DNA of 64,000 nt, from the NCBI GenBank assembly GCA_039881145.1, contig JAYKKI010000052.1:13686501-13750500 (forward strand), in the 5' to 3' direction. The DNA comes from Druceiella hillmani (lineage: Eukaryota; Arthropoda; Insecta; Lepidoptera; Hepialidae). Below are positions 35,681-48,592 of this stretch, piece after piece. The notes beneath the pieces were generated by a model. That model worked only from the letters and a program-made list of their open reading frames with translations. It had not been told where the DNA came from and did no database searches. Position 1 is the first letter of the stretch. Each line of letters starts with the position of its first letter. The position numbers were made by a program, and so were the translations under genes.

Positions 35681-38064
35681 TTTAGGAACATTTTAGTTTA
35701 ATAATAAACCAGTCGTTTTTCCATCGATTTCTGGAACATTATAGAAGTTTTTCTAACGTATCGGGCAGAGTATATAGAGAGCGTGGCTTTCGACCTTCTT
35801 TTTAATTATGGACCGCGTATTGACCAGTAAAGACAAAATAAAATATAGAAACTTCATAAAGAAAACTTATTTTTATATAACTTATACCTAATAATATGTT
35901 TTAAAATGCATTTTATCTAATCCCTAACAAAATATATTAAAATGCATTTTATGTTATCTCTAACAATATTTTTAAAAATGCTTTTTAGAAAATTCGAAGG
36001 AGCAGAAGATTACATTGCTGCAGCAACATATCGTCTAGTTATTAGTCCAAGTAATAGGCTAAAAGCAAAAGCGACATATTGCTGATTAGATAACTTAAAA
36101 AAAAATTAACTCATCAAAAAATTTCAATCATAAAAAATTTAAATACGATTAGCATCGTATAGGTGACAGTATCCAGTTTTTCTACAAAGAAGGAATTTTA
36201 TATCTGTAAACAATATGTTGACAAGTAATAAATAACAGTGGTGCTTATGTAATAAGTTTGATTTTAATTAGTTTGTTTAAAAAATGAAATAACTTTATGA
36301 ACTGAAGGAGCAGATCTTGTGTATACCGTACTTAATATTTAGACGAATAAACATGTTACGTACGAATAAAACTCAATCCGGAATGCTCAATAACCCAAAT
36401 CTTTCAAAAAGCTATCAGGAATATATGAAAAATTATGAAATTTCGAATCGTCTCCATAGCTTTCTGATTAATCTTAGATAAACTTTTAGAAGTATCGTTT
36501 TTTCCATAATTTTTAATTTAGAAATTTCGGTAATGAGAAGCGAAAATTATGTTACATAGTATTCTAAAAAATACTTAATAATCTTCGTAATTTACTTATT
36601 TATTTGATAAAAAGGAAATATTGAATGAAAAAAATACTCTTCCGTGTAAACCCCCTTCGCCAAAAAAAATTACATTATTATTTTTTGTGTTAAGAATTTT
36701 AATATATATATGGATTAATACGTTTAATTAATTTACCAAATTTCATCTTTCAAAGTCAATTAGTTTCTGAGAAAATGGTTGATTATAATTCAACGTTACA
36801 ATTGATATCTGCGCAAAATTACTGTTCTGATAAAAGTTACGTACACAAACGGCGCCCTCCCTTTCTGTTAAAGTTCCATTGCGACTGGATTTCTGACAAC
36901 CGATCTCATTATACGTACCCTACCCGTACCTTTTCAGAGCGCCTCTTCTTTGAATATGTAATTCTAAATTCTAAGACTTAACACTAAACAAAACATAGCA
37001 CACACCTGTGTTTACTCATAAAAGTCAATTGTTTATATAATATTTTATTACTTCTTAAAATATTAAGTTTATATTCAGGACCATATTAAAATATAATAAA
37101 TATATCTGATTTTATGTAAGTATAATTTTTTGGTACTAAATGACATATGGATTTTACTTTTGAAAATAAATGTATTTTTTTATATATTGACAATAACGGC
37201 CACTTTTCATACTCATGCTGTCACAGTCAAATCAGCCCGAGTTTTTCGAACAGGGTGAAAAGGTAAGTTAATCAGTGCGAAAATGTAAACAAACACTACT
37301 TTTTCTTTCGCTTTTCCATGTGAGTAAACGAGAAATAAAAAGCCTTGCCGGAAATAATCGAAAAGATGGTTCCCTTAAGGTAATGAGAACACAATTGTAA
37401 TTCGACACTGTTTGAAAAGTCTTCTCTGTACAAATTATATTTGCGTGGTTATGACTTATAAAGTAAGCTTTTACATATTTATCAAAATAATAGTTTGAAA
37501 ACATACACAACAAGGAGATATACAAAAAATACTAGGTGTATACAGTTAGGTAATTATTAAAGATTGTTCGTTACAAGCATTGTTGTGTTATAATATTGGG
37601 AAGTAAAGTTCTGTGCTTTACTAAAGCACAAAATAAATAGCTATACCGGTAATTCTAAAAAAATGGATTAAAAAAAAATTGTCCTTTTTTGCTTTGACAA
37701 GGTTAGTGAAAAATATGTCAATGTGAAAATCGCACATCAGCGTAAACTCATTTGCTGAAAATTGATTAATTGCATAAATTAACAAAAACTGCAATATTAC
37801 CAATAAAAATAAATGAAAGGGAGTTTCCTTTTAAATATTAAAAAAAAAACATTTTCTAAATTATATCAGTAAAAATAATTGTAAAACCGAAAGATATTCA
37901 TAATTAGCAATTTTGTTCTTATTTGTCGCAAGTGGCTTCATGTCTCTATGAAATTTTTCATAAATATTCATACTTTTTGCCTAGTCAAAATTTATATGAA
38001 ATTAATTTTAGAAGTTTTGCAACAATTTTCTCGAAGAAAATATTATATTTTGTAGTTTACGAAA
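35681..38064. other. AT-rich stretch, nothing firm
   Basis: AAAATGCATTTTAT with following CTAAC occurs twice at 35900-35965. Frames at 36775-36981 (plus) and 37268-37525 (minus) show no domain features. Confidence 0.45.
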
Positions 38065-38065
38065 G

Positions 38066-38127
<62 letters not shown>

Positions 38128-38141
38128 GTGTGTGTGTGTGT

Positions 38142-38182
<41 letters not shown>

Positions 38183-38236
38183 CGTGTGTGTGTGTTTGTG
38201 TTTATATGTGTGTGTGTATGTGTATATATGTGTGTA
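38065..38236. repeat. Compound (TA)n-(TG)n-(CG)n microsatellite
   Basis: TA for about 65 bases, then TG for about 50 with GCGCGCGCGCG in the centre, then TG/TA mixture. The fully alternating purine-pyrimidine run is of the kind that can adopt left-handed DNA. Confidence 0.97.
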
Positions 38237-38794
38237 TTCTACACTTAAAAAAATACAAACGTATTGTTTTAGAATTTTATTATGATTATACTTTTCCGTA
38301 ATTGTACAAATGTACTGACGTTCCCTTATCACTGTATCCTTTTAAATAGACACGAATTTATTTATGATAAAAGTTCAATTGTCAATCGATATCCATCACG
38401 ATATAAACAAATTTAAAAAAAGCGTATACTTCATTGTTCCTATACTCCTCTAAAATTTCTCTTTGAATATTTTTGAATGTGAACTATTAAAATATAAATG
38501 GGCTAATATGATTTATCCCCATGCGAAATTTTAAATTCTTACCTTTCTGAGAAAAAACTAATGTGTACGGAGATGTGTAATAAAACAGAACTCCGTTTTG
38601 ATAAGGGTTCCATTTTTTTCTTTTAAGACATGAAACCATAAAAATATCTAAATGTCCTATTTTCTGTTTTAAATCTTTAAAAATATAAAAGCGCCTATGT
38701 AAAGTCCAATATATTATATAGAGTCGTGAAATTTACTTTTACTACTTATCATAAACTTTTTCATCATAATGATCAACTTCAGCATGCTGGTCAA

Positions 38795-38885
38795 CCAGCA
38801 GCAGAATCAAAAAATATTCAGGGGAAATCTCACGTCCGGTATTGAATAAGCTTCCCCTGAATCTCTGCTTCTGCTGATTGTTTCG
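38795..38885. repeat. Imperfect inverted repeat
   Basis: ATTCAGGGGAA near 38817 and TTCCCCTGAAT near 38853 are exact complements. Flanking CAGCAGCAGAATC and CTTCTGCTG extend the pairing imperfectly. GC-richer sequence continues to about 39000 without an open frame. Confidence 0.6.
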
Positions 38886-40089
38886 CAAATTCAGTGTTTG
38901 CCAGCAATTGCCTAGGCATTTCCTGTCTACCCGGTCTTCAGTGTAAAATGCATATGGCTTCAGATTCTGATATTTATTCTACCAGCCTCTGATTTCAACG
39001 ATCATTATGACACTTTTACTGTCTATGCCTAAGCAAAAATGATTGATGTGAAAGAACAAACTGATCTCCCTGCAAATATTCGTTTTATTCTATCATCGAA
39101 ATGAAGGAGATTTTTAAGAATGTTAAATTGGGATTGTACTAGTACTTTGGTAATTTTGCCGAGTATAAAGAAGAAATTAAGCAAATATCAGTCGCAGTAC
39201 CAATGCATTAGATTGATGCTCCATTTTAGATGAAAATATCAGATATTCAAAACTTCGAACTAATGTCAATAAAACGTATTCATCATTTGTTAGCCGTCTT
39301 TGTTAGATATTGATATTTGAAAACGGTTTTTAATACCAATATGAAAATTAAATGTTGGTTGTATACCGTTTTCCGTTTAAAACCTATAACGTCCATACCT
39401 GTCAAATATATGTCACAATAAATGTGAAGTTTTATGAACTGTAAAATTATTCACAATTACACTGATTTAAAACTTGCTTCTTTTTTATGATGAATGCTGA
39501 GTAATTCATTTATTTTATGTTTACTACAGGGGTAAGTAACGTCATATCACAAGGCATAAATATAACTAGAAGTTGGTGAATTCATATATGGAAAATCAAT
39601 AGGAAGACAACAGAATCAGTAGGAATTGAGCAAAATAAATTATTTTCACACGTTGACTTGTATCATTTTTATAATTAATTAATTTTGAAAATAATTCACA
39701 CTATATACTTAAAAATAAAAAAAAACATATCATGAAGTTATTTTGTAGAAAAAATATTTAAAATGAGGTATTTTTGTAAGAATGTTTATAAAATGAACAT
39801 ACGTTTGCAAATATTTATTTTTCGGAGAATTTAGATTTCTCCATATGAAGTTGATTTTTTAAACTTAATGAGCATTCTAGGTCTACCAAAATTTATTTTA
39901 TTTATCGCACTCACTATAAGTTTTTTCCAAAAATAATAGATATTTAAAATGGATTTCGATAAGAGTTGCGAAGTTTAAAGTAATTCATAATAAATGTCGA
40001 ATCCTGTCTCTTTGTACTGAAATTGAATAGTTACCAAAGGAAATATTATACGAATCTGAAGATGACGAAGGAAACTAAATAAATTGAAA
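38886..40089. other. AT-rich stretch with weak coding-like islands
   Basis: Around 39100-39200 one frame reads MKEIFKNVKLGLY, stop, YFGNFAEYKEEIKQISVAVP. This is suggestive of an old coding piece but too short and broken to name. Confidence 0.3.
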
Positions 40090-40380
40090 CGATCACCTCA
40101 GGCAGCTCGCCTTGACTGAATACAAGCATATTGACTTGGCACCTTCACAAAACGCGACCCCGCCACGCTGCAACGCCGTAGGTTACACGTCTCCTCGCCA
40201 CGTCCTAGCCTCATAAATCATTTTTCTCGACGTCGTAAAAGGCTTCTTATCAAAGCGGTGCGAGGGGCCATTTTAAATCGAATGAGAGTGAATGAAGAGC
40301 GCTAGTGCTGAGGAAGGGTGGTCCGGGCTTAAAGCAGAGGTCGCACTGACGAGTGCAGTGCGCTTGGGTAGGAACAGTTA
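40090..40380. promoter_or_regulatory. GC-rich block, possible regulatory element
   Basis: Sharply GC-richer than its flanks with no open frame of note. Words include CTCATAAATC, GTCGTAAAAGG, CTTATCAAAG and GCCATTTTAAATCG, which resemble posterior-homeodomain (TTTATG, TTTACGAC), GATA-type and GCCAT core sites. In a gene desert this would fit an enhancer or response element, but such words are short and an unrecognised exon is not excluded. Confidence 0.3.
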
Positions 40381-41689
40381 TTGAACGATTGTGCCTATAG
40401 ATTTATTATTTAAAAAATCCGTGTAATTTCTTATATAATTATTAATATATGTTAAAAATATCGTTCAGAAGTTTGCATTCTACTTTTGTAAATGTATTTT
40501 AAAGAAATATTTTTTTTGTAAAATTTTTTTCCACCATTTACATAGATATGGAGGTGAGGAAAAGAAGGTGTACACAGTTTTAATTTGGTAATATGGATTA
40601 CACATATTTTATTTTAATATGCTTGGGTATGATAATGTCTGTGTCGACTGAATATAGTTCCATTCCTAATATGGACATAGCCTGAATTTAATTTCTATTA
40701 AGTATAGAAATAAGCCCTTTTCTGTTTTAATTAAATGCTTCTTAGATCATTTGCATCAGGCATCACTAAATTGTTATATGTTAAAGATATAATATATAAT
40801 ATGTTAAAGATATAATACATACATCTAGAACAATACAGTGCACTTTGGTTAGTTCTTTTTATTGAATAATGCATTGATGTAAAAAAACATTTTTCATGGC
40901 ATTACATTATTAAATAAAAACAGGTAAATGGCAATGTATCGCACAGTGTTCCGTACAATCAGTTCTTTTTAAAAATATATTTTTTGGGGTATCGTGAGGA
41001 GTATATTTGTTAGCACGAAAGTTGAGTCTTTTTGTTAGGAAAACAAAATTATAACTCTCGCTTTCGACACTATAGTATTTCATCTAGGTCTAATTACGAT
41101 TGTTAAACAGAGATAAAGATAGCAATATTTCTATAACGTTTCATTAGTTAATAAAAATGTTAATCTGTTTCCATGCCATAACTTTTCCAATGTTTTGAAA
41201 GGAGAAATACTCCAAGGAAATTATAAGACGGATTCTTGTTACCTAACAAGAAAATAAAACTTTTCCGAATAGGGTCAACTGGATAGAGTTAATGTATATT
41301 GTTATATAATTTGATACAATTTACATGAAAATGGTATTGAACTGCAAAACGAAATTTAATGCCGAATTTTCTGTCATAAGAAAGAAATTCAGAGGTGATG
41401 TAAATCTCATAACTTGCATTCAATCCACATTTAATCTTGAAAAAATTATGAACGTTGAGTTCATAATTTTTTTACGATTTTAAAAAATCTTAAATTTTTC
41501 TTTGGTTTTTGAATGATCAAATTCCTAAAACAAGTCACATGTTAAATAATAAATTAATTGTTATTCAATTTGTAAAATAATAAGTAGTATAAAACTATAC
41601 ATTAGATATTTTTAAATTTATTCTTAAACAAGCTTTCATTTGATATACCTCATAATAGTCCTTAAAATTTTATTTCATGTTTCTACAGG
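40381..41689. other. AT-rich stretch, nothing recognised
   Basis: ATATGTTAAAGATATAAT is duplicated side by side at 40776-40820. No gene seen. Confidence 0.5.
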
Positions 41690-41850
41690 GGGATAATCCC
41701 TTATCAAACCCTCAAAATCAAAATTCAAATGTCTTCATATATTTAAATAGGCGTCCGCATCCTGCGACTATACAAAATTTGAACTTTATTCGTCAAATAA
41801 TCTCAGAGACCTGTTTGTGGTAGGCGAAGGGAAGGTCGGACATGAAAGTG
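41690..41850. repeat. Possible lepidopteran LINE 3' relic
   Basis: CTCAAAATCAAAATTCAAAT with GTCTTCATATATTTAAATAG resembles a common lepidopteran phrase ('caaaattcaaaatatctttattcaagtagg'), usually the complement of a LINE 3' end. The following GGCGAAGGGAAGGTCGGACA is GC-richer and unassigned. Confidence 0.35.
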
Positions 41851-43059
41851 ATTCTAAAAAGCTTATATTCTGCCAATTTGCTACGGAACACTAAAAAATG
41901 GTCCTTTAAACTTATTTTCATTAAATTACTGTAACAAATTCCTTCCCAAAAAACTTTTGGAATATTGTAATTAAAACATATAAATATATTAATTAATGGT
42001 ATAAGAACGCGTTTTAAATATAATTTATGTTGCTAATTTTTATATTTAAAGTAGGAATTCCGATAAATCGAACTTCAATTACATAATCATGAAAGAATAT
42101 AAATCATTTGTTAACATTTTGGCCCTCAACGTCATGAATGCCTATCACTTGGATAAATATATTTTATACTTTTGTACCATGTCAACGATCATTTTACCGA
42201 AACCAGAAAAAAAAAATAATTTGATAAAAGCAACACTATTTTATTTGAAACTAATAATGAATAGCGATGTGGTAAACCTAACACAGGTTCACTAGTTGTA
42301 ATTGGAACCAAGTAAATATTAAAATCGGCACAACCATCCAACCTAGACTTGAACAGTAAATTATTATATTCGTAGGAGAAAAATATATAAAAAATAACAG
42401 CTGAGTATCTTAAACCGGACGACTCAATTTTTATATGGTATTTATATATAATTATCTCTCTGATATTACATAGGTATGAAATTACAATGTGAAAAATATT
42501 ATCCTATCCGATTTTTTTTTAATTCTGAGACTTAAGAACATATTTAATTTCATAATTTCTAAAATTACCGTTAGTGTCAATTTCAGATTAATTACAAATG
42601 TATTAATATCGAAGTCACCTAAAGCTCTACTAAGTTTGATAGCAATATTTGTTAATTACTAAGCTGCTTACTGCGACATGCAAACTTTCAAATCTTCAAT
42701 TACAATTCTTACCCAAATACGTTTACTATTGATACCAATAAAAAAAACAGATATTGAAAACTATTATAATCCAAAAGATATAAAAAAGTTTGTATTTGAA
42801 CCTTTGGTTGACCTCGTGGTCGAATCGAAGTCAAAACGTGAAATTAAATACGAATGTTCATTTTCCAGAGCAAACCAGACTAAACTTTATTTCGTTCAAC
42901 TTAAGACTTAGCTTTTCATACCTATGTACATACGTTATTTTTAGTTAAGTTAGATGAAACTACGTTATTATTAGTTGAGTTATTGAAAAATATTTATACA
43001 AAAATCTGTAACTGTAACGAATTAGCTCAAGAATTAATTTTAGTTAGAAATTCAATGTT
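41851..43059. other. AT-rich stretch, nothing recognised
   Basis: Frames at 42089-42295 and 42678-42911 are lysine- and isoleucine-rich with no recognisable domain. Confidence 0.45.
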
Positions 43060-43400
43060 ACTTCCGTATTTGGTGAGGCTCCATCCCATAGCGGCGTACT
43101 CCTCCATCATTTACGTCAGTTTAAGGGGAAGAATCGATGTGAACTTCGACACTCACTTTTTACCTTATAAAAAGATTTATTATTTACACAGAATTGAGCC
43201 GTCAACTTAAATATCCCTGTCAATCGGGCAATTACAAGAGTCAAGCCCGTCGGCCTGCCATGCTCTCGTCTGAGGCGACGTCGGTGGGTAAATGTTGACA
43301 ATTTGTTGAGTTGTAGACATTGTTTATGTGTTATTCTTTTCAGGGGTGGAGCTTGCGTGCGAAGTTGCAAGCGAGAATGATTTGACAGTTTTTCTTATTA
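43060..43400. promoter_or_regulatory. GC-richer block, possible regulatory element
   Basis: GCCCGTCGGCCTGCCATGCT and CTGAGGCGACGTCGGTGG stand out. CCTTATAAAA and GTTTATGTG words lie nearby. Two overlapping frames in opposite strands (42983-43210 and 43370-43116) have no family features. Regulatory nature is inferred only from composition and position. Confidence 0.25.
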
Positions 43401-44244
43401 GATTAAGCCCTCGCTAAGGGCCAATTTAAATTGTATTATCTGTTTTTGTCTGCAAAGTGTCAGTTACGGATAATCCTTGAGACGCGTGCGGAAATATTCA
43501 AATAAGACTATTAAGAGGAGAAAGGACGTTTGGTTAGGATATTGCGTAGTATGCGACGGTATTTTTACCAAAAAATTGTTTAATGATTGAGTAAGGTATA
43601 ATATTTTAATAAGATAAGATAAATTTAACGAAAATAATTTACTCGCATCTATAAAATTACTGAAAACATTAAACTTCACTGTTTACGGTGATAAACAAGT
43701 TAGTACTGATTTTTTTTGGGATTTATGAAGAAAATATTTAGAATTGTCGATATTTTGTCTTTAGTAAATAATCGTACATAACATTTCACCTTTTAATTCA
43801 TTAGATGAAGCAATTTTGATTGCATGTATTTCCTTCGTGTTTAATTAAGTTATGGATTCGTTAGTCTGTTGCAGTTTACTGTAAATATTGTTTCCAATTA
43901 CCTAATGAATAATAATAACTTTATACACAATTACATAAATTTATCTTTCTATCCATGATTTGTTTATTCAGATTTTTTACTTTTTTAAGAACCTACGCCA
44001 TTCTGAATAAATTTAAATTTTAGATTTAATTGCAGTGAGGACTGATATTCTATAGGCCTTACTAGTTTTCCTATCCATCACGAGTTAAAATTAGGCTTTT
44101 AAACAAAATTTAAATTTATATCAGTTCAGATTATTATGCTGATAGCATTCATATTAAATAAAAATAAAGAAAGTAATTTGATATATGTTGAAATAATATG
44201 ATAATGTGATGATAATATGATTTTAATCTATTTAAGTTTAATAA
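43401..44244. other. AT-rich stretch, nothing recognised
   Basis: No structure until the array that begins at about 44245. Confidence 0.5.
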
Positions 44245-44945
44245 AACATACTTTGATCAATAGTATTATCATTGATGGCAATTCTACCGAAAATGTTATG
44301 AAAATAATATTATTTTTTTCTCAAAAGGCAATATTGTGATGTAAATAGATACATACTTTGATCAAAAGTGTTATCATTGATAACAATATTATCGAAAATG
44401 TTACGAAAGTAATATTATTCTTTCGTCCAAAACTCAATATTGTTTTGATGTAAATAGATATATACTTTGAACAAAATATTATCATTGATAACAATCGGTA
44501 GCATTGTTATCAACTTTGATCAAAAGTGTTATCATTGATAACAATGTTACCGAAAATATTATGAAAATAATATTATTTTTTGCCCAAAACGCAATATTGT
44601 TGTGATGTAAATAGATACATTATTTGATCAAAAGTGTTATCATTGATAACAATGTTACCTAAAATATTACGAAAGTAATATTATTCTTTCGTCCAAATGC
44701 AATATTTTTTTGATCTAAGTAGATACATACTTTGATCAAAAGTATTATCATTGACAACAATGCTACCGAAAATATTACGAAAGTAATATTATTCTTTCCC
44801 CCAAAACGCAATATTGTTTTGAAGTAAATAGATACATACTTTAATCAAAAGTATTATCATTGATAACAATGCTACCGAAAATATTATGAAAATAATATTA
44901 TTCCTTCGCCCAAAACTCAATATTGTTTTGATGTAAATAGATAGG
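44245..44945. repeat. ~108-bp tandem array with internal palindromes
   Basis: TTTGATCAA-type landmarks fall at 44252, 44357, 44466, 44515, 44623, 44731 and 44840, so units are 105-109 bp apart apart from one 49-bp partial unit. Each unit carries TTATCATTGATAACAA, a near-perfect palindrome, and most carry GAAAGTAATATTATTCTTTC, a second snap-back sequence. Units end in ATGTAAATAGATACAT. Confidence 0.95.
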
Positions 44946-45079
44946 CACAAACTCTCTGAAGACATTGTTCAAACTAAATATTTAGCAAGACGCACTTCTA
45001 ATTGAAATTTTTATTTATCCTTTTTGTAGAAAGAAAAATAGAGAAAGCAAAATGAATAAAAACCTGCTTGATTAGGCTC

Positions 45080-45560
45080 GCTGAGTCAGAGTTGAAATAT
45101 TTTCGTAAATTCGATAAATAATTGCCATCTGCCGAGTGAAGGGCGCTTTCAATGCCGACTTATTTAACTGAATCCCGCCGACAGCCCTTATCAAAATAAT
45201 GATTACCGCAACAGCAACCAAACATTCAAATACAGGAGACATGGAAAATAAAACAAGAAAAATTCCCTTTTCAATAAGTGCACCACGAAAAAATATCTCA
45301 CTGAATGGCATAAAGTAAATCGTTTGAGGTCGCTTGCGACCGGGACAATGCGCCCGTCAAACGGGGGCCTTTCATGTGTCCGCGGGCGGGACGAAAAATA
45401 ACCCGGGCAATTAAGCTGAAAGCCTCCGTTCGGATTCTCAGTAGCTTCGTTAAGTGTATATCATGTGAGCGATTGAAGTTTAAGAAGGTTGGATCGGTAC
45501 CGCCTAAGGAGGCATATGCTATTCGGATAACAAAAAAAAAGGAAACGGACGTACTTGAGA
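45080..45560. promoter_or_regulatory. GC-rich block, possible regulatory element
   Basis: Two GC-rich parts: 45120-45200 (CATCTGCCGAGTGAAGGGCG) and 45300-45460 (CGCTTGCGACCGGGACAATG, GTCCGCGGGCGGGACG). GGCATAAAGTAAATCG and GGGCAATTAAGCTG supply homeodomain-like cores. Minus-strand frames of 79 and 110 codons cross it (45311-45072 and 45630-45298) but contain nothing recognisable. Confidence 0.3.
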
Positions 45561-46454
45561 GTATGAACATACGAATAATTAGTTGACGGGTTGCCAGAAG
45601 TGTTACACTTTTGAACTGTGATAAATACAATTTTGCTCGTGTTGTAATTTAATTTTCATTTGGTTGTTACATAAGTTAACTTTGGTAATTGTTAGACTTA
45701 TAATATCTTTTTCATATCGCACGTATAGCTTTTCGTACGTTCAACTCGTGGAGTTACGAAGAAATATCTTATGAAGATAATGATGTAAACTTAAAAGTTT
45801 AAAATACAATATGATAATTTCTGTATAACTTACATTTTAAGTAACCTTACAAACTTTCTTTTCAGAAAAGATGTTTCTTAATTAAGTATTAAAAATAGTT
45901 TCTATTGAATCTATATAATTAAGAATGTTAATGCAAACACGATATGTCATCGGATACGTTAGTAAAATTATATACTCACGATAGTTACCATTCGGACGTT
46001 ATTTAAAAAAAAAAAATTTAATGCCATTTTTCTTTAAATTTTTTTATAAAATACTATATTTCAATTGTTGTATTGAAGAAATGAGATTTTTCAATTATAA
46101 TTGAATTATTTCATAACTGAGATACACTTTATTAATTGAAAGCTTTTATAAAAGCATTGTTAACCAATATTTTTAAAGTGTTTCATGTTTTTTATAGAGT
46201 CAAAGATGATATTACTTAATAATTTAATTTAGTATGTTTTGTCTATTCATTTTAACATTTGCTATGAGATAACGAAATTAATTTCGGGAATGAACCGCGC
46301 ATAAGAAACACTATACGTGTTCTTTTTAACTCAACTCAAATTTGTAAAAAAAATTGAGAAATCGAAATTGTTTTTTACATTTTCATCAAGTCACTCTCAA
46401 AAACTCTCAATTGAAGGAAGATTTTGTGAGACCTTGTGATATTTTATTTATTTA
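45561..46454. other. AT-rich stretch, nothing recognised
   Basis: No frame or repeat seen. Confidence 0.5.
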
Positions 46455-46540
46455 GTAATATTTACCCGACTACACAAAGCGAAAATAAAGGTAATATTTT
46501 TTGCCCGTTTGTATGTACGTATATATGAATTATAATTTAT
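46455..46540 (+). repeat. Fragment of lepidopteran dispersed repeat
   Basis: TTTACCCGACTACACAAAGC, then TTTTTTGCCCGTTTGTATG and TACGTATATATGAAT, echoes the head of the 11.94 kb family (TTTACCCGACTACGGCCG). Confidence 0.4.
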
Positions 46541-48069
46541 ATGTATTATATTTTCTTAACACATTTTGATGTGTAATGTATCGTCACATTTATCTTGGCT
46601 TCAGGAAGGTCAATATGTTGCTACTAAGCATTCAATCTGACGGAAACTGCGATTGGTCATAATGCACGGTATGATGTGTGCATAGGATATAATCTTATTA
46701 CGAAGTTATTATTTATTCGCCAAATTGGATTTTAGAGTTATTTAAATAAGTAATTTACCTTAAAATTTTAATGTAAGAAAAGTATTAATGAAATACAAAA
46801 ACCAAATAAGTTAAAAAGACAAAACTAATTTTTACTGTGCTGTGTTATACATACCATTAGTATTATTAAATCACGTTTTTTCTTTAATTCTAGATATATT
46901 AGGTTCGACTATCTAGTTCCAATACTAGATATATTAGGTCCTAACTCTAGTTAAATTAAGTCCTACCTATATTTTAAATTCATCCTCGATAACGACATTC
47001 TTGCAGACAAACTTTTAAAAAAGAATTAAGAGTAAACATATGTATCGTCGATTGCCATCAATTTTTGTGACGAATTTCCAGCAATTGTCAGTTGATCATG
47101 ACGTAAGATAAATGTGGTAAAGTTTTTATAATTTGAAAAATATCATTATTTTTTACTCATCCAATATTGGTTTTAAAAACTCTAAACTGTTATATATTTT
47201 TTTACTTTTATCTACTTACGACAATCAAAAATTGTTTCATATATCTTATAATTGTTGACTGTTCGCAAAGTAAAAATCTCAAAGAGATACATCGTGTACA
47301 GTTTCTTCTAAAGTAGTCTTAAATTAAATATATTATACTTTCTGTAAAATTCTAAAGATCAAGCCATGCGGGTAAATTAGCCATTAACAAAGGAATGTGA
47401 AAGTAAAATCAATACTTTCATGTCGAACTTTCACTCTATTTGTAAAATTTGAAACCTTGCTACACCATGCGTGTTTATGATAAGTAGACATATTTATTAA
47501 CTGGAAATAAGTTCTAATTCTTGCGGCAAATGACTAAATGTAATAGTGTGGTATTTCATATCTTGAATATGATTTTCTATTTTATCTAACCTATTTAAGT
47601 TTACAAGTATTTTTTTGCGAATTCTTTGGCAGGTTAAACAATGCCTTTACAACTTAACTTAAAAGAAATACGTATATATTTTAAAAATTCTTGTAAGTTT
47701 CTGGGAAGTTTGAGAAATTTCAGATATTTGAGAAATTTCTCGAGAGAAATTGCCATAAATGTTTATAAACCTTGTTATAATATTTTTAAAATTTCTATTT
47801 AATATTTTTCATAATAATATATTACGTTTAATTTATTTAAGAACTATAACCAGATTGATTATTTATATTCAACTAGACATTTAAGCCTTTATTTAACAGA
47901 TAAGATCAATAGTCTAATCGTATATTTAAAACTACACCATTTTCATTTAACTATCTATTACCGTGATATAACAAATCGGAAAAAGTTTATTTACAAGAGC
48001 CTATATATAAATATGTCTGAATTGCGATCAAATGTTTTGTGAAAACCGCAAAGCTATACTCTGGTTAAA
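46541..48069. other. AT-rich stretch, nothing recognised
   Basis: CTAGATATATTAGGT occurs twice at 46889-46940. No gene seen. Confidence 0.5.
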
Positions 48070-48228
48070 AATCACACTCTGTTTATTTGAGCCAACGCGT
48101 AAAGTGTACTTTCACTTTGATAAATAGAGGATGAAGCAATAGTTTTACTGCTATTCATTTGAAAAATTGAACAGCAGGAAAACTATTTATTCAAAATAAC
48201 AAATTTTTATATTTGGAAATTATACTAT

Positions 48229-48295
<67 letters not shown>

Positions 48296-48415
48296 AAAAC
48301 ATGTTTGATACATAAGCTTTTATGATTTTAAAATTTCACATGTTTACTGTTGTTGAAATAAATGATCTTACTCCGTTTATTTGAGTTAATTCATGTTATA
48401 CCATTTTTCACTTTT
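48070..48415. repeat. Diverged direct repeat around a TA array
   Basis: CTCTGTTTATTTGAGCCAA (about 48077) and CTCCGTTTATTTGAGTTAA (about 48371) begin two related blocks, each followed about 25 bases later by a TTTCACTTT phrase. A pure (TA)n run occupies 48237-48292 between them. Confidence 0.65.
48237..48292. repeat. (TA)n microsatellite
   Basis: Pure TA for about 55 bases. Confidence 0.97.
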
Positions 48416-48484
48416 TCTGATATTGTACAATATTTTTCCATTTAATTTAGGATTTTTCCTTGCAGATAGTACTGCAGGTATTTG

Positions 48485-48592
48485 TGGTTGGCTGGAAGAG
48501 GTAACATGAAGCCATAAGTCAGCCACAATTATGTATAATTGTATGTATACATTAAAGTTTCAAAATAAATAATTAAGTAAATAAACAAGATT
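48485..48592 (+). mobile_element. LINE-type 3' tail
   Basis: TTGTGGTTGGCTGGAAGAGG, then GCCATAAGTCAGCC, then TGTATACATTAAAGTTTC and an AAATAAATAATTAAGTAAAT tail. This is the arrangement of 3' untranslated ends of several lepidopteran LINEs ('ggttggctggaagagat ... ataaggccgcc ... aataaa'). The GGTTGGCTG part also occurs in the SINEs of this window. Confidence 0.5.

Noticed and set aside
40090..45560. A Hox-cluster location inferred from the homeodomain-like words
   Set aside because: The words are short and common in AT-rich DNA, and no homeobox exon is present in the window.
45298..45630. A 110-codon minus-strand frame
   Set aside because: It is overlapped on the plus strand by another open frame, and its residues match no family that I recognise; GC richness explains the openness.
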